A stretch of 64,000 nucleotides of DNA from Impatiens glandulifera (Eukaryota; Streptophyta; Magnoliopsida; Ericales; Balsaminaceae), in the NCBI RefSeq assembly GCF_907164915.1, contig NC_061862.1, positions 29,343,151 through 29,407,150 on the forward strand, written 5' to 3'. A program made the translations under genes and the position numbers. The notes under the pieces are model-generated. The model worked only from the letters and a program-made list of their open reading frames with translations. It made no database searches and was not told the DNA's origin. Below, in pieces: positions 44,680 through 58,819 of this stretch (the first letter of the stretch is position 1; each line of letters starts with the position of its first letter).

Positions 44680-47600
44680 ACGATGATTAATTTGTAACAA
44701 TGATCTTATCGTTAATTCATTTCCTTAATGTGTATAGGAAAAAGATGACATAGAAATTCTTTTGTTGGTTGTTTTGATTATAAGTTCATCTTTTATTTAC
44801 AACACACAATAATTTTGATTCATTCAATGGAAAGCATATATATAATTCATCTTATTATCCAATTTCTATATTGTTTTAAAATAATTTGTATGTGACCGAC
44901 AATTTTTTATATTTCATTATAAATTCAATTTATACTATATAATAAATAAAATTGGAAGGGTAGTTGGAAAATGGGAGTGAAGAATATTTGGGTAGCAAGT
45001 GAATTTGACTAAAGACTTAAATAAAGAGAGTACAACAACCTCCTCATCTTGGAATTCCATATTATAGCCGCGTATTGACATTAATTTTTATTAGTAGTAT
45101 TTATTTATAAAATTTAGTCATTTTTAATTTGTTAATTTGACTAATACAATAATATTATAAGTTATAATTTTTTTTTTATTTTGAAGAGATTTAGATTGAA
45201 TAATCAACAAATAAGGACATCCTAATTTATCTCTTTAAAGAAATAAACTCCACAGAAAATTAAAATGTCAATCTTTATTGGTCCCTCGATGACATTTTAG
45301 CATCGAGGGTGTTTTGTTTTTTTTTTATCACTCAGATTTGAGTTGATATCGCGTTTTGTTCGGTCCAATATTATGCTTAGTCGGATCGGTTTTTTATCTC
45401 GAATTTTTACAATTTGAATAATACTTTTAATGGTTGATATGTCGTTTGCGGGTCATACCATTCGATTATGTTGGTAATTCTTTTTTTAATTTGTGTCCGT
45501 CCCTTCTTAACCACAAAGAATATGAAATAATCGAATATAGAATTATTTTTCATTTTTTTAATAAAATTACTAAATTTGATCTTTTACAAGAAGAACCTTT
45601 TACAATTGGTCTCATGATTTTGTATGAATTTCTCACTATTTCGGCCATATATGTAGATGATATATTTTTACTTAGCATGACCTTTTTCAGCGTTGTTTAC
45701 TAACCATCGGTTAATGATGATTTTAATCGTCGTTCAAGATATTTGATACAAATGTTTCCGATACTGCTTAATTGGTTAGTTCGACTTGCTCTACTTCAAC
45801 ACTCATTGTTCATGAATTCAAATGAGTTTGTAGAAGACCCTCAATAAATTGTTTAATTGTTAGATTTTTTCATTGAGTTTATTTTTGTAAACTGTTTATA
45901 CAATTGGATATATACCAATAATTGTTTATTTTGTAAATGTTCTTGTATTATTTACTACTTATTTTTGTATATATTAAGTCTATTTGAATTTAATAAAAAT
46001 TAATTCCTTATAACAAAATTTTAAAAAAAAATAAGAATGAACATTCATCACATTTCACCCAAGTTAATTTTCAACACTAAAATTTTTAGGACTTGTTCGA
46101 TGAAGGTGTAAATTTTTTTTGATAAAAATATTTAAAAGGGTATTGATATATATAAATAATAATTTTAAATAGAGTGTATTTTGGTTAATGAATGGAGTGA
46201 TTTGGGCCTTGTTGAATTATTGAAATAATCTAGAGAACAAATTATGATTGATAACGATTTTGAGGAGATAATTTTTTTTTAAAAAAGATTTAAAAAGTAT
46301 TGATATATAAATAAAATATATAATATTTTAATTAATTAATTGATTGATTTGATAGATGAGAGACAAGAAGTGATGTTTGATATTTTTGGATTGTTTGAAT
46401 AATTTAAAATCGAATAAGAAAGGAAGTAAAATGATTTTGATTTTTTTTTTAATTATTTAAATAATTCAAAACCAAATAAGTTCTTCAACTCTTAATATAG
46501 CTTATAAAAGTCATAGGACCTTCAACTTCAATCCATAATAATAAAGTAATTGAAACTATATATAATTACTCACAAATAGATTGGAAGCTGATTTATTTTA
46601 TTTTTAATTAAGATCTACTTAATTTGTAATGGGACAATTCCAAATAATAAATTCACCTCATATCTCAAATCATTGATATATAGATACTTAATCATCGTAC
46701 AACGAGTACACATTATTAGTGTATACAGTACACTCTGCAAACTTGTTTACTAAAATAATAATAATGTCAATTAATAAGATATGATTATAAGCTGGCAACA
46801 ACTATAATGTCAGAAAATGCAGAAATCAACATGTAAATCTAAAACTATTGACTATTTTATATCTTATTGTAATTATTTCTATATAAACAATTATTGTCTA
46901 ATTAAATTATTATGCTTTATGTATACAAAACTAGGACAAACTTTAAATTAGAACCACAAAAAGTAGGAATATCTGTGCTAACAAATATGCTTCTTTAAAT
47001 GGATTGTGCCTAGATTAATCACTTGATTTTGAGAAATATTAGTAGACTTGAATAATATGAGTATTTTTTTTATTGACATAAGATAGACCTTCTTCTATCG
47101 GTCGATTGTTTGCTCAAAATAACATTCGATCTAGTTTTATTTTATTTATTTTTTTAAATAATTGTCAATCAAGAAGAAATTTTCACTAGTAGATGTACAA
47201 TGCGACAAATATGTGCATTTGGAGGGATATCTATCTATCGTAGATCTCTTAGATAAACTCGTATGAATGCATTCTTTGTATCCCCGGCCTCATTGTTAGG
47301 ATTTGGTGACGAGAATTCCGTGACTTATTAAATTATCTTTTTAGTATCTTTTATCTTTTCTTTCTTACTTTTTTTTTAATCTTTTTTTAGGGTTATTTGA
47401 AAAAATAAACTTTCTTATACAAAAAAACTCATAAGAGATAAATAAATATACAATAAGTATTAATTAGTTTAGTTGGATTTTTTTTTTTAAGAATAAGTGT
47501 TAATTAGTACATGTACTTATAAGAATCTATGAAGTTGTAATGTCATGGATTTTCATGACACGGCATGCATGCCTAATTTGGTTAAATGAACAGACACGGC

Positions 47601-50429
47601 ATGCAAAATAGAATATTGATTTTTCTAATTTATTATTTAAATCACTTTTATCCTATGATATGTCTTCCTGGATAAGTTCATGAACTACCAATTATATATG
47701 AACAAATTAATTAATTATGTGATCTAGCTAGCTAGTTCGATGACATATGATTAAAGATGTATAAATATTAAAATATGTTAAGAAGTAATGGCTGAAAAGT
47801 TATAAGGTACAATCACACGATCAAACACTATCATTTCCTAGGTCGTAAACTTCTATTTGATGTTAGTGCTCGAGATGTCTTTGGAGATTTTGAAACCACC
47901 GTTTAATTTATTACGATAATTTATTAAAAAAACAAGATTGAAAGTGTTGTGATAAACTTCACATAACAAACTTGGAAGATTGAAATTTTCTTATTATGAC
48001 AGAATTGGTAATACTTGTTACATATAGAAGACATCAGATAGAGCTTATAATGTCCCACTCACATAATTGGGTCCTTCATTTTGAATTATGTGATCAAAAT
48101 TTAATTAAAATTCTCCAATAATATAGGTGAATAATCTATACATTAAAATGATAAATGTGGAGCTGTCTTGGCTTGGCATCTTCTAGAATATCTGGTTCAC
48201 TGTACTTGGTTGGTCATAAAATTCTACATAATTAAATGAGACAGATCATATACTCAATTTCTTTAAAAAAATTAAAAATAATAATAATTGGTACCCAATT
48301 ATTGGGGTTATTTAGATTTTTTTTAAAGATTTTATCTGATTTTTATAAATTTTATATCATATATAACATTATCATTTTTATCATCAAATCACTGATTTTA
48401 TTAACTAAAATAATATTACTTAATATTAAAAAAATATATATTTAAATATAAAATAAGATGATTTAACCCATTAAAAACCCAAATAATTTAATTTTTAATC
48501 AAACCAAATTAACAAATATAGAAGAACATCTAGGAGTACATAAATAATGGCTGGTGGATGGGCCTCGTTTTCAATGGGTAGTTTAAAACTTTAGAAGGCT
48601 CACTAATCTTGTTGAACATTTTGGACTCTTCCAGAATCCAGTACTTTATTTGGACCACAATCTATATCATGATTAAGGTCCATATTCAAATTTGAATTAT
48701 TTAAATAATTTATTATTTGTGATAATTTTGAGTTAAGTAATAAAGACACCCGCTGCTCCCTCGGTTTTCAACTACTTAAGGTGGTTATAATGTTCACCAC
48801 CAAACCGAAGCTTGCAATAGCGGGATTGTGGCAGTCCTGATGCAATTTGAGAGGCCTAGCTTTTCTTAGTAAGTTCCTCGCCCGCTGCGTTCTTTATTAA
48901 GGTTAGTTCAAGCCGGTCGAAAAAATGAAATGACTGACGTGACTCGTGATCTCACTTAAAGAGTATTAATATATAATAATAAATAAAAAAAATAATTTAA
49001 AAGAAATAATATTTTAGTATTTTAGTTAATGAATGAAATGATATAATGAAATGAAGGAGGGAAGAGTGATAGGATATATTTTGATTATCGTTATTCTGAA
49101 AAATTCCTAAACTTTCGTTTTAAAAAAATAAGACTGGTCTTATATTTGTTCTTAAGAATGTAAATTCATTTAACCACATTTTTATTAGAAAAAAAGTATC
49201 AATTGATCTTGTAATTGTTATTAAGAATGTAAATTCAATTAGATGTCTATTTCTCAAAATAAATGGCTTGTTTTCTAGTTGGACCTAATCATGACAATAT
49301 AAATTGGAGTAGAAATAAAGTAATGTTGATGACTTGACTTAGCTTTAAAGAAAGAAGAACTTGGCCAAATCTTTTTATTTTTTTTTAAATAAAACATTTT
49401 TTAAAATAATTCACATATTCTCTACCAGATAGTGCATATACTAATATTAATGCATTGCTTATATAAGAATTTCGCAGTTAAACCGTGTAATACTATTACA
49501 GTCTTGCACTTTCAACAAAATTTATAAGAACAACTTAAGCTGGGGTGGATTCAGATATAGAGTTGGGTTGGACTTAAAAAAAAATTGGGTGAACATAAAC
49601 AAAATAACGAGAAAATTTTAAATAAAACGAATAAATAAATGTAAGTTTTACTATTTTTTTAATAATTAAATAAATAAACAATGTGTTGTATTAAAATTAT
49701 GTATGTAATTATGGGTAATATCGCATCTTATCTGTAAAAAATAAAATTTGGTGTGGACTTTAACTCACCTCACCTAAGCACCTCCATATATTTGCGTCCC
49801 TGTCAAAAGTCTTAACTAAAAATATTTAAAGATTTTAAATTTGATTCTGATCTATTTTAAAAGAAGGCAACCTTGAACTCAATTTTGTTAATATAAATTA
49901 GTTAAATATATATTATTTATTTATCTTTCTTTTTTTTTTTTTAGATATTTTTCAAAATTAATTATTTTTTTTATAAAAATAAAATATTATTTGAGTTTTT
50001 AATTGGATTAATTACTAAATTGTCTTTTTTATATTTAATAGAAATATATTATTTTTATTGATGAAATAAATTATTTAATAATTAAAATAATTGTAATGTG
50101 ATAAAATAGAATTTATAAAAAATTGATAAAAATACAAATTCATTCAAAAGCTCTTAAGTGAGTCAACTTTCTTAATATTAAAAAAATACTAATAATTAAA
50201 TCTTATCGGAGCTTTAGACTAGTTAAAATTAGATACGAGAAATGATTCGTATACAAAATCGAAAGTATTAGATTTTAAAATTTTTGATATAAATAATTAA
50301 GTTTTAATTTTATTCTTAGCAAACTCAACTAATTAAACAATATTAATAAATTTAAAATTTTAAAAGTATATATAGTCCTTCTCTTTGTCCTTAATAAATT
50401 TATGTTAATTTATAAAAGAATATTAAAGA
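44680..50429. other. AT-rich intergenic region between the IQM gene and LINE remnant
   Basis: No gene is supported. The first 300 bases are probably IQM 3' UTR. Short repeats with AGTATTGATATATAAATAA and TTTTGGTTAATGAATGRA-like words occur near 46125-46205, 46280-46350 and 48955-49050, a likely small MITE family. A GC-richer patch at 48750-48950 has an inverted pair (cctcggttttcaac/accaaaccga). The open frame at 45434-45703 has no domain. Confidence 0.45.
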
Positions 50430-51200
50430 TTATAGAGAATTCGTCTCATAATAAAGTTTTATTTTTCGTAAGACGCAAAAAATCACCGTCTGTACAAGAC
50501 GTTATGCGTTGATAAAATATGGATAATTTAATGTTGGACATTACTATAAGTTGTTCGTTAAGATGATTTCATATAATTTTTGTTAGGAGAAACTTTAGGA
50601 ATCAAAGATTTCATCCAAGATCTCGTTATTTGAATGTAGCTTTATTCATTGTGAAATTCTAACGAATGATATATGCATAAAAATATGTTGTATTATGGTT
50701 AGTCGTTGTCGTATGTGTCACGAAAATGTTGAATCGGTAACTCACTTACTTTTGCATTGTCGTTGAGTGACTAATATTTGAAATCTTTTGTGGAGTATTA
50801 CTGGGATTCATTGAGTGATGCTCGATTCTTTAGTTAGTTGTTGATATATTTGGATTGATGCGACTGATATGACAAATATGACAGACCTACATATTTGAGT
50901 TACCATTCAAATTATTTTTTGATTGATTATCTAGTTAGAGAGAGAAATCGTCGAAATTTCAATTATCGTAGTCGTCCGTATCATTCATAATACTTAAATA
51001 TTATGACGTTTTCTAAAATTAGTTCAAGAAAATTAGTAGAGTCTATCTGGTGAAGTTAATCATTCTTCTTAAAGATTTACGAGTTTAATAATTGATTGAG
51101 TACTATTTTTTCTTATAATTTTATTTTCATTTTATGTTTTATTGTTATGATTAAATAATATTTTATTTTTCTGACCTTTTTAAAAAAATAAAACAATAAT
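50430..51200 (+). pseudogene. LINE reverse-transcriptase 3' remnant (zf-RVT)
   Basis: Fragments KVLFFVRRK, CRMCHENVESVTHLLLHC, then LERERNRRNFNYRSRPYHS match the zf-RVT end of plant LINE polymerases. Stops interrupt it. It is homologous to the minus-strand remnant at 27130-27560 and ends in an AAT-rich stretch that may be the LINE tail. Confidence 0.65.
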
Positions 51201-51516
51201 AATAATAAAATTAAATTGAAGAACTTAATTTGTGGGCCATGACCAATTAAAATAATGGTTAAGATGTACAAATTAAGAAATTATTATTATTATTATTTTG
51301 TTGGTAGTAAAGAATTACTGTAAAAAAAATAAAATTAATGTTTCTCTCTTCTTTGTCTTCTTCATCCTCCCGACTCTTAGCTTGCTAGTACTGCCGCCTC
51401 TCCTCCATCTCCGTCTCACAGATCCACTCCGCATTCCGATCATTCTCTCCGGCGAACTCTCCGGCGAACTCTCTTATTACAAAGAACCGAACTTTTCATT
51501 CATTCATACTATCAAA

Positions 51517-53191
51517 ATGGGAGACCCAACAACAACAACAACAACAACAACAGATCCAATTGGGCAACACTTAATCAAACTCATTAGCAACCTCTGTTTC
51601 TCCTTCTTCGTTTTCTCTGTCCTTATACTCACTGTAATCGCCATTTCATATAAACCTCCCGATCCATGGGAATCCTCTAGAGCCCTAACTCGCATTTTCA
51701 CCGACATCCAAAACGCTACTTTCCAAACCGATTCCTCCCTCCTCAAAACAGGCGAAGACATAGCTTACGCACCGGATACTAACCCGCCTCCTGCCGCATC
51801 CCTCGTCCCAATCACCGAAGAATCAATCGAGAAATCCGAACCCAAACCCGATAATTCCACCTTCAAATCTGGGGGCTGTGACGATCTATCTCGGGTTAAT
51901 TGTTCAGATCCACGAGTACTGATTGCGATTGAGAAGTTCAATCTCAGGGTTTTCAAATCGTTAGTGTTTCTAGATTACCAAACTCCCGTAAACGCCACGA
52001 AACCGACTGAATGTGATGCGACTTGGAGGTACAGGAACAAGAAGGAGAAATCATGGAGGAAGTACAGAGATTTTCGGAGATTTAGAATTGGGTATGGAGA
52101 CAATTGCACTTTCAAGGTCTTGTCTGCAAAGGGTTGGCACTCTGGAGTAAATGCTCGTTCATCAAAACCAAACGCGACCAGAAGAGGCTCTGGGAAGCCG
52201 AAACTAGAAAACTACGGCGAGATGATCAATGATACCATCCCAGTTTTGGGATCTGATGAGGCTTTTAGAAAAGGAAGGTATTTGTACTATTCTCAAGGAG
52301 GGGATTACTGTAAAGGAATGAACCATTATCTTTGGAGCTTCTTATGTGCTCTTGGGGAGGCTCAATATCTGAACAGAACATTCGTTATGGATCTAAGCAT
52401 GTGTTTATCTGCAACTTACACATCCGACAATAAGAATCAAGAAGGGAAAGACTTCAGATTGTACTTTGATTTCGAACATTTGAAGGAAGTTGCTTCAATC
52501 GCGGAAGTGGGCGACTTTAAACGGGATTGGAGAAAATGGGCCAGTACCCACAAGAAGAAGATCCCGGTTAGAAAAATTTCGGGTAACAAAGTCGCCCCGA
52601 TTGAGCTTCTGAACGAGAAAAGCACGATCATTTGGCGAAAATTCGATGCCCCTGAGCCTGAAAACTATTGGTATAGGGTCTGCGAAGGGCCAGCCTCGAA
52701 GTACATAGAGAGGCCATGGCATGCTTTGTGGAAATCGAAGAGATTGATGAACATTGTTTCTGCGATCAGCGGAAGTATGGATTGGGATTTCGACGCAGTT
52801 CACGTCGTTCGCGGGGAGAAGGCTCGAGATAAGGAGAAGTGGCCTCGTTTGGATAAGGATACATCCCCGGAGGCCATTGTTTCGAAGATTCAAGGGGTGA
52901 TACAGCCTTGGAGGAATGTTTATGTGGCGACTAATGAACCTTATTATAATTACTTTGATAAGTTAAGGTCTTATTATAAGGTTCATTTGTTGGATGATTA
53001 TAAGGAGTTGTGGGGGAATAATAGTGAATGGTATAACGAGACTACTATTGAATGGTGGTGGTGGTTCGGTTGAGTTTGATGGGTATATGCGAGTTGAAGT
53101 TGATACGGAGGTGCTTTTTAGGGCGAAGACTAGAGTGGAGACGTTTTATAATCTTACGAGCGATTGTAAAGATGGTGTTAATACGTGTTGA
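51517..53191 (+). CDS. O-fucosyltransferase-like Golgi protein, frameshifted near the 3' end
   Basis: ATG 51517 begins MGDPTTTTTTTT; the frame is open further left but without ATG. Residues 20-44 are one hydrophobic segment, fitting a type II Golgi membrane protein with the rest in the lumen; several N-x-S/T sites follow. The domain includes GGDYCKGMNHYLWSFLCALG (about 260), NRTFVMDLSMCLS, YFDFEHLKE, NYWYRVCEGPA, RPWHALWKS, VHVVRGEKARDKEKWP (about 428) and YVATNEPYYNYF. It resembles plant O-fucosyltransferase-like proteins such as Arabidopsis At2g04280/At4g12700 as I remember them; the substrate is unknown. The frame ends at TGA 53071-53073 after an abnormal Trp run. The expected C-terminus (GGSVEFDGYM, DTEVLFRAKT, CKDGVNTC) lies in another frame up to 53191. 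A loss of two bases (or gain of one) near 53047-53050 explains this: a real mutation, or a sequencing error. No introns. Confidence 0.85.
51529..51554 (+). repeat. (ACA)n microsatellite coding for Thr
   Basis: Eight consecutive ACA-type codons just after the start codon encode a Thr run before the membrane segment. Length variation between individuals is likely. Confidence 0.85.
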
Positions 53192-54159
53192 TCTTGAGTT
53201 ACGAATGAGACGATACATCGTTTGCTACAAAATTCATTGTTCTTTGCTTATTGTCATATAATTTTTTATTTTATTTAAATGTTGAAGTTGTTTGTATGAG
53301 AGGTTTGGTATGCAGATAGATGTTTATTCTTATAATGTGAAATTGGAAGGAAATTGATGCATGTTTAAAGGGTGGTTCAACTAGTAGGGTAAAGACCCAC
53401 CAAAAATAATAGCACCAACAATGCAAGATATTGGACAGTTTTATAAACATTAATTTTAGTTGGTTTAAATTTATTAATTAGTATTAATTAAATTTAAAAT
53501 AATTAAAATAAAGGTGAAATTTTAATAATTATTTTGAATAAATATTATATTCATTAAATTTAAAATAATATAAATAAATGTCAAAATTAAATAACCAAAA
53601 TTTAAACCATAAACAAATAAATATTTAAAATAAAATGTTACAATCAAAATCCAAAAGTAATAACTAAAAATAAAATTAACAAAAATAAAAAATAATTTAT
53701 CAAAAAAATTTGTATTTATTAATTATAAAATAATTAAAATTTAAGACTCAAATAAATTAAATAATTATTTAGAAAAACATTTACTATTTAAATTAAAAAA
53801 TAATTGAAAATAAAACCCTAAAATATATAAATAGTAAATTTTATTTATATTAATTAATTTGATATATTTTGCAATTAATAAGAAAAAATAAAAAGAGACC
53901 AAGATGGCAAAACAAGACCAAAGCTGTTTGGTCCAAATCAAACAAGGATGTAAACCCGGAAAAAGATTTTGTATTGATTTTTTTTCAAAAAAAACTCAAG
54001 GTTCTAGAGTATCTACCTCGATTTGTCCAGATATTTTTATTTTTAAAATAAAATATAATTTAAAAGATTTTAAATGATTTCTGACTTTTTTTTTTTTTAA
54101 CTGATTATAAATAATTAATTTCTAAGTTTAATTTTAAATAATTTAGAGATTTTTGGTAA
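53192..54159. other. AT-rich intergenic stretch
   Basis: The first 100 bases are probably 3' UTR of the preceding gene. The rest is very AT-rich with no gene; the small plus frame at 53869-54051 is Lys-rich by base composition. Confidence 0.5.
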
Positions 54160-56925
54160 TCAAATCACAATTTGATTTTTTTTTTTAAATTCGTTGGTTT
54201 AAATTAATTAAATATAATTAATTTAAAATATTATTTATTTTGAAAAAGAGTCCAATTAATTTTTGAAAATCAATAAAAGTTGACATACGTGTATAAACGT
54301 ACATGTCATAGTTTTTTTAGTTCGTAGTTTGATAATACTTGATAAATGACTTTCGTGTTTCATCCTCCGTATCCGTTTTAAAAACGGTCTCTACTTATAA
54401 ATTTTGGTTTTGAAAATCAGTTGTATTATGTTTTATTTTTACCGATTATTCTTCCGGTCCTAAACATGCATAATGTTTGTGCGTTATTTAAAATATTGTA
54501 ACAATAATATTTAAAATGCTGGTACCTGTAGTTGATGTCACTGTCTTAGGGTAAATTCATGGAGAACATTAGTCATTTTAAAGGCATTAAGGTTTAAACA
54601 TAAATCACAAACGAGCCTTTATCAAAATATTTTTGTGGAAATATCCTTAAAATATTTTAAAAACATTTTTTTTTTAATTTTTTAGGATTTTTAGAAAATG
54701 ATTTGAAGTCCCAAAATTAAAAAGAAAAAAAATTGAATTTTTGAAAATTGTAACCAAACAGGCCTTAGGACCGGAGTCCTATGCCGTCTAGGTGGAGGAG
54801 CCTCTCGGTCGAGGCTCGGGATCTTCGGTCGAAGTGCTGAAGTTCCTCGGTCTAGGTGTTAAGGGCTCCCGGTCCTTGGCTGAGATCACCGGTCTACCAT
54901 AGTCCTAGGTTAACTCTGGGCTAAGTTCCTTGGTCTCAAATTTAGGAGTTCTCGGTCTTGGGTTTGGACATCTCAGTCCTAAGTCTTGGAATTCTCAGTC
55001 CTAGGTTGGACCTCTCAGTCCTGGATATAAAAATCCTCGGCCGGACCTCCCGGTGAGGTCCTAACTCAAGAACATCAGTCGGATCTCTCGGTCTTATCTT
55101 AAAAATATCGATCGGACCTCTCGGTCCTAGGTCTCGGTCCTAGGCTAACATGGCTTGATCCTTAAGAACACAAAGGTGCAATTTTTGAAAACTTTGTTTT
55201 AAGCTCGGATTCTTTGATCCAAAAGCTTAAGTAACTTCACAAAGCTCCCAAAAACATGTTGATCATCATCTCAATGTATCAATTAACCTGAATGATGATC
55301 AAATCATTCAAAATAGTTTGTTATCAAAATTTTGTTTTTTGATTTTAAATCTTTTTTTAGGAGATGAGTTATCCAATAGTTTCATTATATCTTATATACT
55401 TGATTGTTATAAAAACAAGAACATTGACGGTTCGTTTTGACCAAATAAATAACTCAAAATTTCCAATTATTTTGAAAGTTTTGATTTTGATCAAACATGA
55501 TCCAAACAGTTTCCCAACATGATTACAATCATGTTGGAATGTTTTATGGGGTGTGATTCAAAAGAATTAACCCAAGAACAAAAAATACGTTTTTTTAACT
55601 CAATTTTGGGTTTTTCTGTTTTAGGTTGATTGATTATTTCTAACATATCCAGAAAGTTCATAAATGATCAAATGATGAATTTTCAACCATAAAACACCAT
55701 AAACAATAATCACACAAGCTTACGCAATTTGAAATATAAAATTTCTAATTCAAACTGTAAATATGAATTAGAGGGTGATTTGAACTTTACTAAGGATTAG
55801 AGAACACTCCTTGATCCTTAGAGAAAAATTTGGGATGCTTAAATCCAAACTTTAGAGCCTTATACGAAATTTTCAAAAAATCAAAAGCTTTGGCTTCAAT
55901 GGCAGATTTTTGAAAACTTTTGATTCAGGGCTTGAGATGTTATCTCTTGTCTTCGGAATGACCTAGGAGATGTATTAATAACATCCCTGAGTCGGTGGAG
56001 GCTTCAAGTGGACTTAATCAGCCAAAAGTCATTAATGGTGTTTTGGCTGTTCTTGAACCAACTTGGTGAAATATGGATGAATCATCCCTATTGATGTAGG
56101 AGAAATGATCACCTTGATAGAGTGATCATTTAAGCCTTTAAATCGACCGAAATGGTTGATTGTAGACTATATTCCATCTTTGAGAAATCAAAGACGAAAC
56201 CTCATCCTTATCCCTTCGGTGATCGCAACGAAGAAGATGGTGGCACATGAAACAACGTTGTTTCATGCGCATTTTGGCGTTTCGCAAGTGTCGTTGTGTT
56301 TTAATGGATGACGTTAATGTCTAGTTAGTTGATAGGGTGCGGCGCAGACACACGTTCCCTCCATTGCAGCGGGCTACGCGGGCGTGTTTGAAGCGTTGGA
56401 TGACAATCTAACGCTCATCCGATGGCTGCTGCTTCGGCTGTAGCCACTCTACAAAATTTCGGTTATACCCGATTGCGAATTTTACTTTTTTTTTATTTAA
56501 AACCTTAAAGGATTGTTTGAAATTAATTTTTATTTCACATTTTTAGATTTATTTTTGCTATTTTTAAATACACAAAATATTAAAATAAATATGACAAATA
56601 TTTTACCATTTTTTGTGTGTGCATATTTTAGGGTTAAATAAATAATTTTAGGGGATGAAATGGGTACCTCATTTCATCCTAAATTATTTATTTTAATCCC
56701 TTATTTTTTCTAAAATTATTTTGAAGATATTGAGTAAAACATTTATCCCAAATAATTTTATTTATTTTGACAATTTTCCTTAATTAGGCTTTATTTATCA
56801 TAATAATTAGTTTAATTAATTGTGTTAATTAGGTTTTGGTCATAGGGATAATTATTTATTCAAAAATAATTCAAAATAATTATTTTAATTTTATAAATTG
56901 GTGTGTAGATTTTTAGTGTTTACAA
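54160..56925 (+). repeat. Dispersed 2.6-kb non-coding repeat, copy B
   Basis: Collinear with copy A and the best preserved. It has GAGTCCAATTAATTTTTG (54249), a dense series of CTCGGTC/CTCAGTC motifs (54800-55145, about 20 occurrences), the GC-rich block with GTTGGATGACAATCTAACG (56395-56413), and the AT-rich end tttttagtgtttacaa shared with copy D. No open frame exceeds background. This suggests a non-autonomous retroelement or a family whose autonomous partner is not in this window. Confidence 0.65.
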
Positions 56926-58455
56926 AGGCTAAAACCACTAGACCAATGAGCGTACACTAGGAAGGCTAACGCCATGCTAACGACCTAGGCATACAGAACG
57001 CCCAAACCTAACTGAACGTGAAAAAAACATCTCGGACCGCGCACAACGCGTGATGGCGGCCCAACTTTGTTTCCTTCCATGAGACAAAGGATAAGTACGA
57101 ACAATTTATTTAAAATCGGTCAATGCTTATCTTCGTCCATGCTCAGCCAAATCGAATGATTCAAAAAGTCAAACGACCTCCATAGTCACACGATCATTTT
57201 GCCTACGAGCCTGGCCCGAATCATACCCCTATGTTGATATAATTAAGGTAAGTAAGTGACTTATCATTGATGTTTTTGTCCCGAATTCAATCGACTTTGG
57301 CAACCTATAAGTAGGACCTCTTGAGAAAGACAAACACAATGAACTCATTCCCAATACATCAATCAACCTATACCAAACTCTGCCATTAAAAACAAAAAGC
57401 TTCAAGCTTCTTCTTTTTTCAAACAAGGTGATTAGAGGTTGTTATAACACACCCAAAAGCTGCAAATACTTCTTAAGAGTGGGTTGTAATCGAATTGCAT
57501 ACAAGGTTATAGAAGCTTTTTACAAGCCCACAAGTTGAATTGGACCAAGGATTTTCGAATTATGTTTTTTCCGACAAAACTTTGAAATTTCCGTCGAGAC
57601 TCCGACCATGCCTTTGAATGTTGAATGATAACTCCAAAGTAAGATAGTTATGATCCAAATGGAGAGACGAACCTCCCCATATAATTGGTTCCACGATTAA
57701 TGCCTCTTAAGACAACCAAAACCTGCAGTTTTGGTTCTACCAAAGGTTGAAGACGAAAGCAAATCGGCCAAAACACGGCCCATGCGTTTAAGTTTAGTCC
57801 GGCCTCATCCGTCCAACCTACTTGCCTCGCCCCACGTTAACTAAATCCTCTGTTAGGATTCGTGTCTAATATAGAGATGGGGTTCTGAGAATAGTTAACA
57901 ACTTATTACTTTCAATTCGATGTTAATCCTGTGAGGAATTAAGATCTGTTGTTATTCTTCACAAATCTTTGCAAGTTCTTGAACGAGATCAAGTGCGGAA
58001 CTGCTTGCTAGATTTGAAACGCCAACAAAACGAATGTAAGAAACGAAAAGGAAATAACACACGGAGTTTTATGGATGTTCAGAGATAAAATTCATATGTC
58101 ACCCCTTCTTCTGTTTCCAGAAGGATATTCACTAGAAGGCTTTGATTTGAATAGAACGCTACACAAATTCGGTAAGAAAACACAAGACTTAACAATCACA
58201 TATTTCTGAACTCCTAGCTAACTCTTTATTGAACATAACAACATCTATTTAACTTACAACACTGAGATTTCACAAAAAAAAGACAATAGATGCATTATAG
58301 AATAATCATAGGGAGAGTAAGCACATCACTTGACAGTTTGGAATTCTTGCACTTGTGTTTGTAGAATAATCGAGTTGATAGAGAGAGCAAGCAAGAAAGT
58401 GTAATTAAGCAAGAGCGAGTGTAACCAGAGAGATTCGTCGTTGTCCTTTAATTTC

Positions 58456-58484
58456 TATTTATACTGAAAACGCACCAACGGTCA
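58456..58484 (-). promoter_or_regulatory. Solo-LTR core promoter: MSA-like box plus TATA
   Basis: On the minus strand TGACCGTTGG (58484-58475) precedes TATAAATA (58463-58456) by 11 bp, the same boxes and gap as in the other LTR, while surrounding sequence differs. Confidence 0.6.
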
Positions 58485-58819
58485 AATCTTCCTTTTGGAC
58501 ACGTGTCAACTATTCGTTGGATGAACATCAAGAGTACAAAACCGTACAGTAGAGGATATGTGTTTGATCATGGCGTACCAGATTGTACTAGAGAATATTT
58601 GCAAGAACGTGGTGTACGGAATAGTACACTTGAGCTGGAATATTTAAATACATGGCACTTGGGCAATATAAGCGTGTTCAACTGTCTGGGAAGACGACTG
58701 ATAAGGAGTTGCTGATTGCCAAGCTGATGAGCTGAGTAGAAAATCACATGCCTCTTCAGACGACTGCTGAAGCAAGGCATCAGACGCTTCTTCAGACGGC
58801 TGCAAAAGCACGACGTCTG

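Noticed and set aside
45434..45703. An 89-codon open frame
   Set aside because: Hydrophobic composition from AT-rich DNA, no domain, no splice or promoter context.
51298..51516. Longer start of the O-fucosyltransferase-like gene
   Set aside because: The frame is open but has no ATG before 51517; the part is AT-rich, then CT-rich leader-like.
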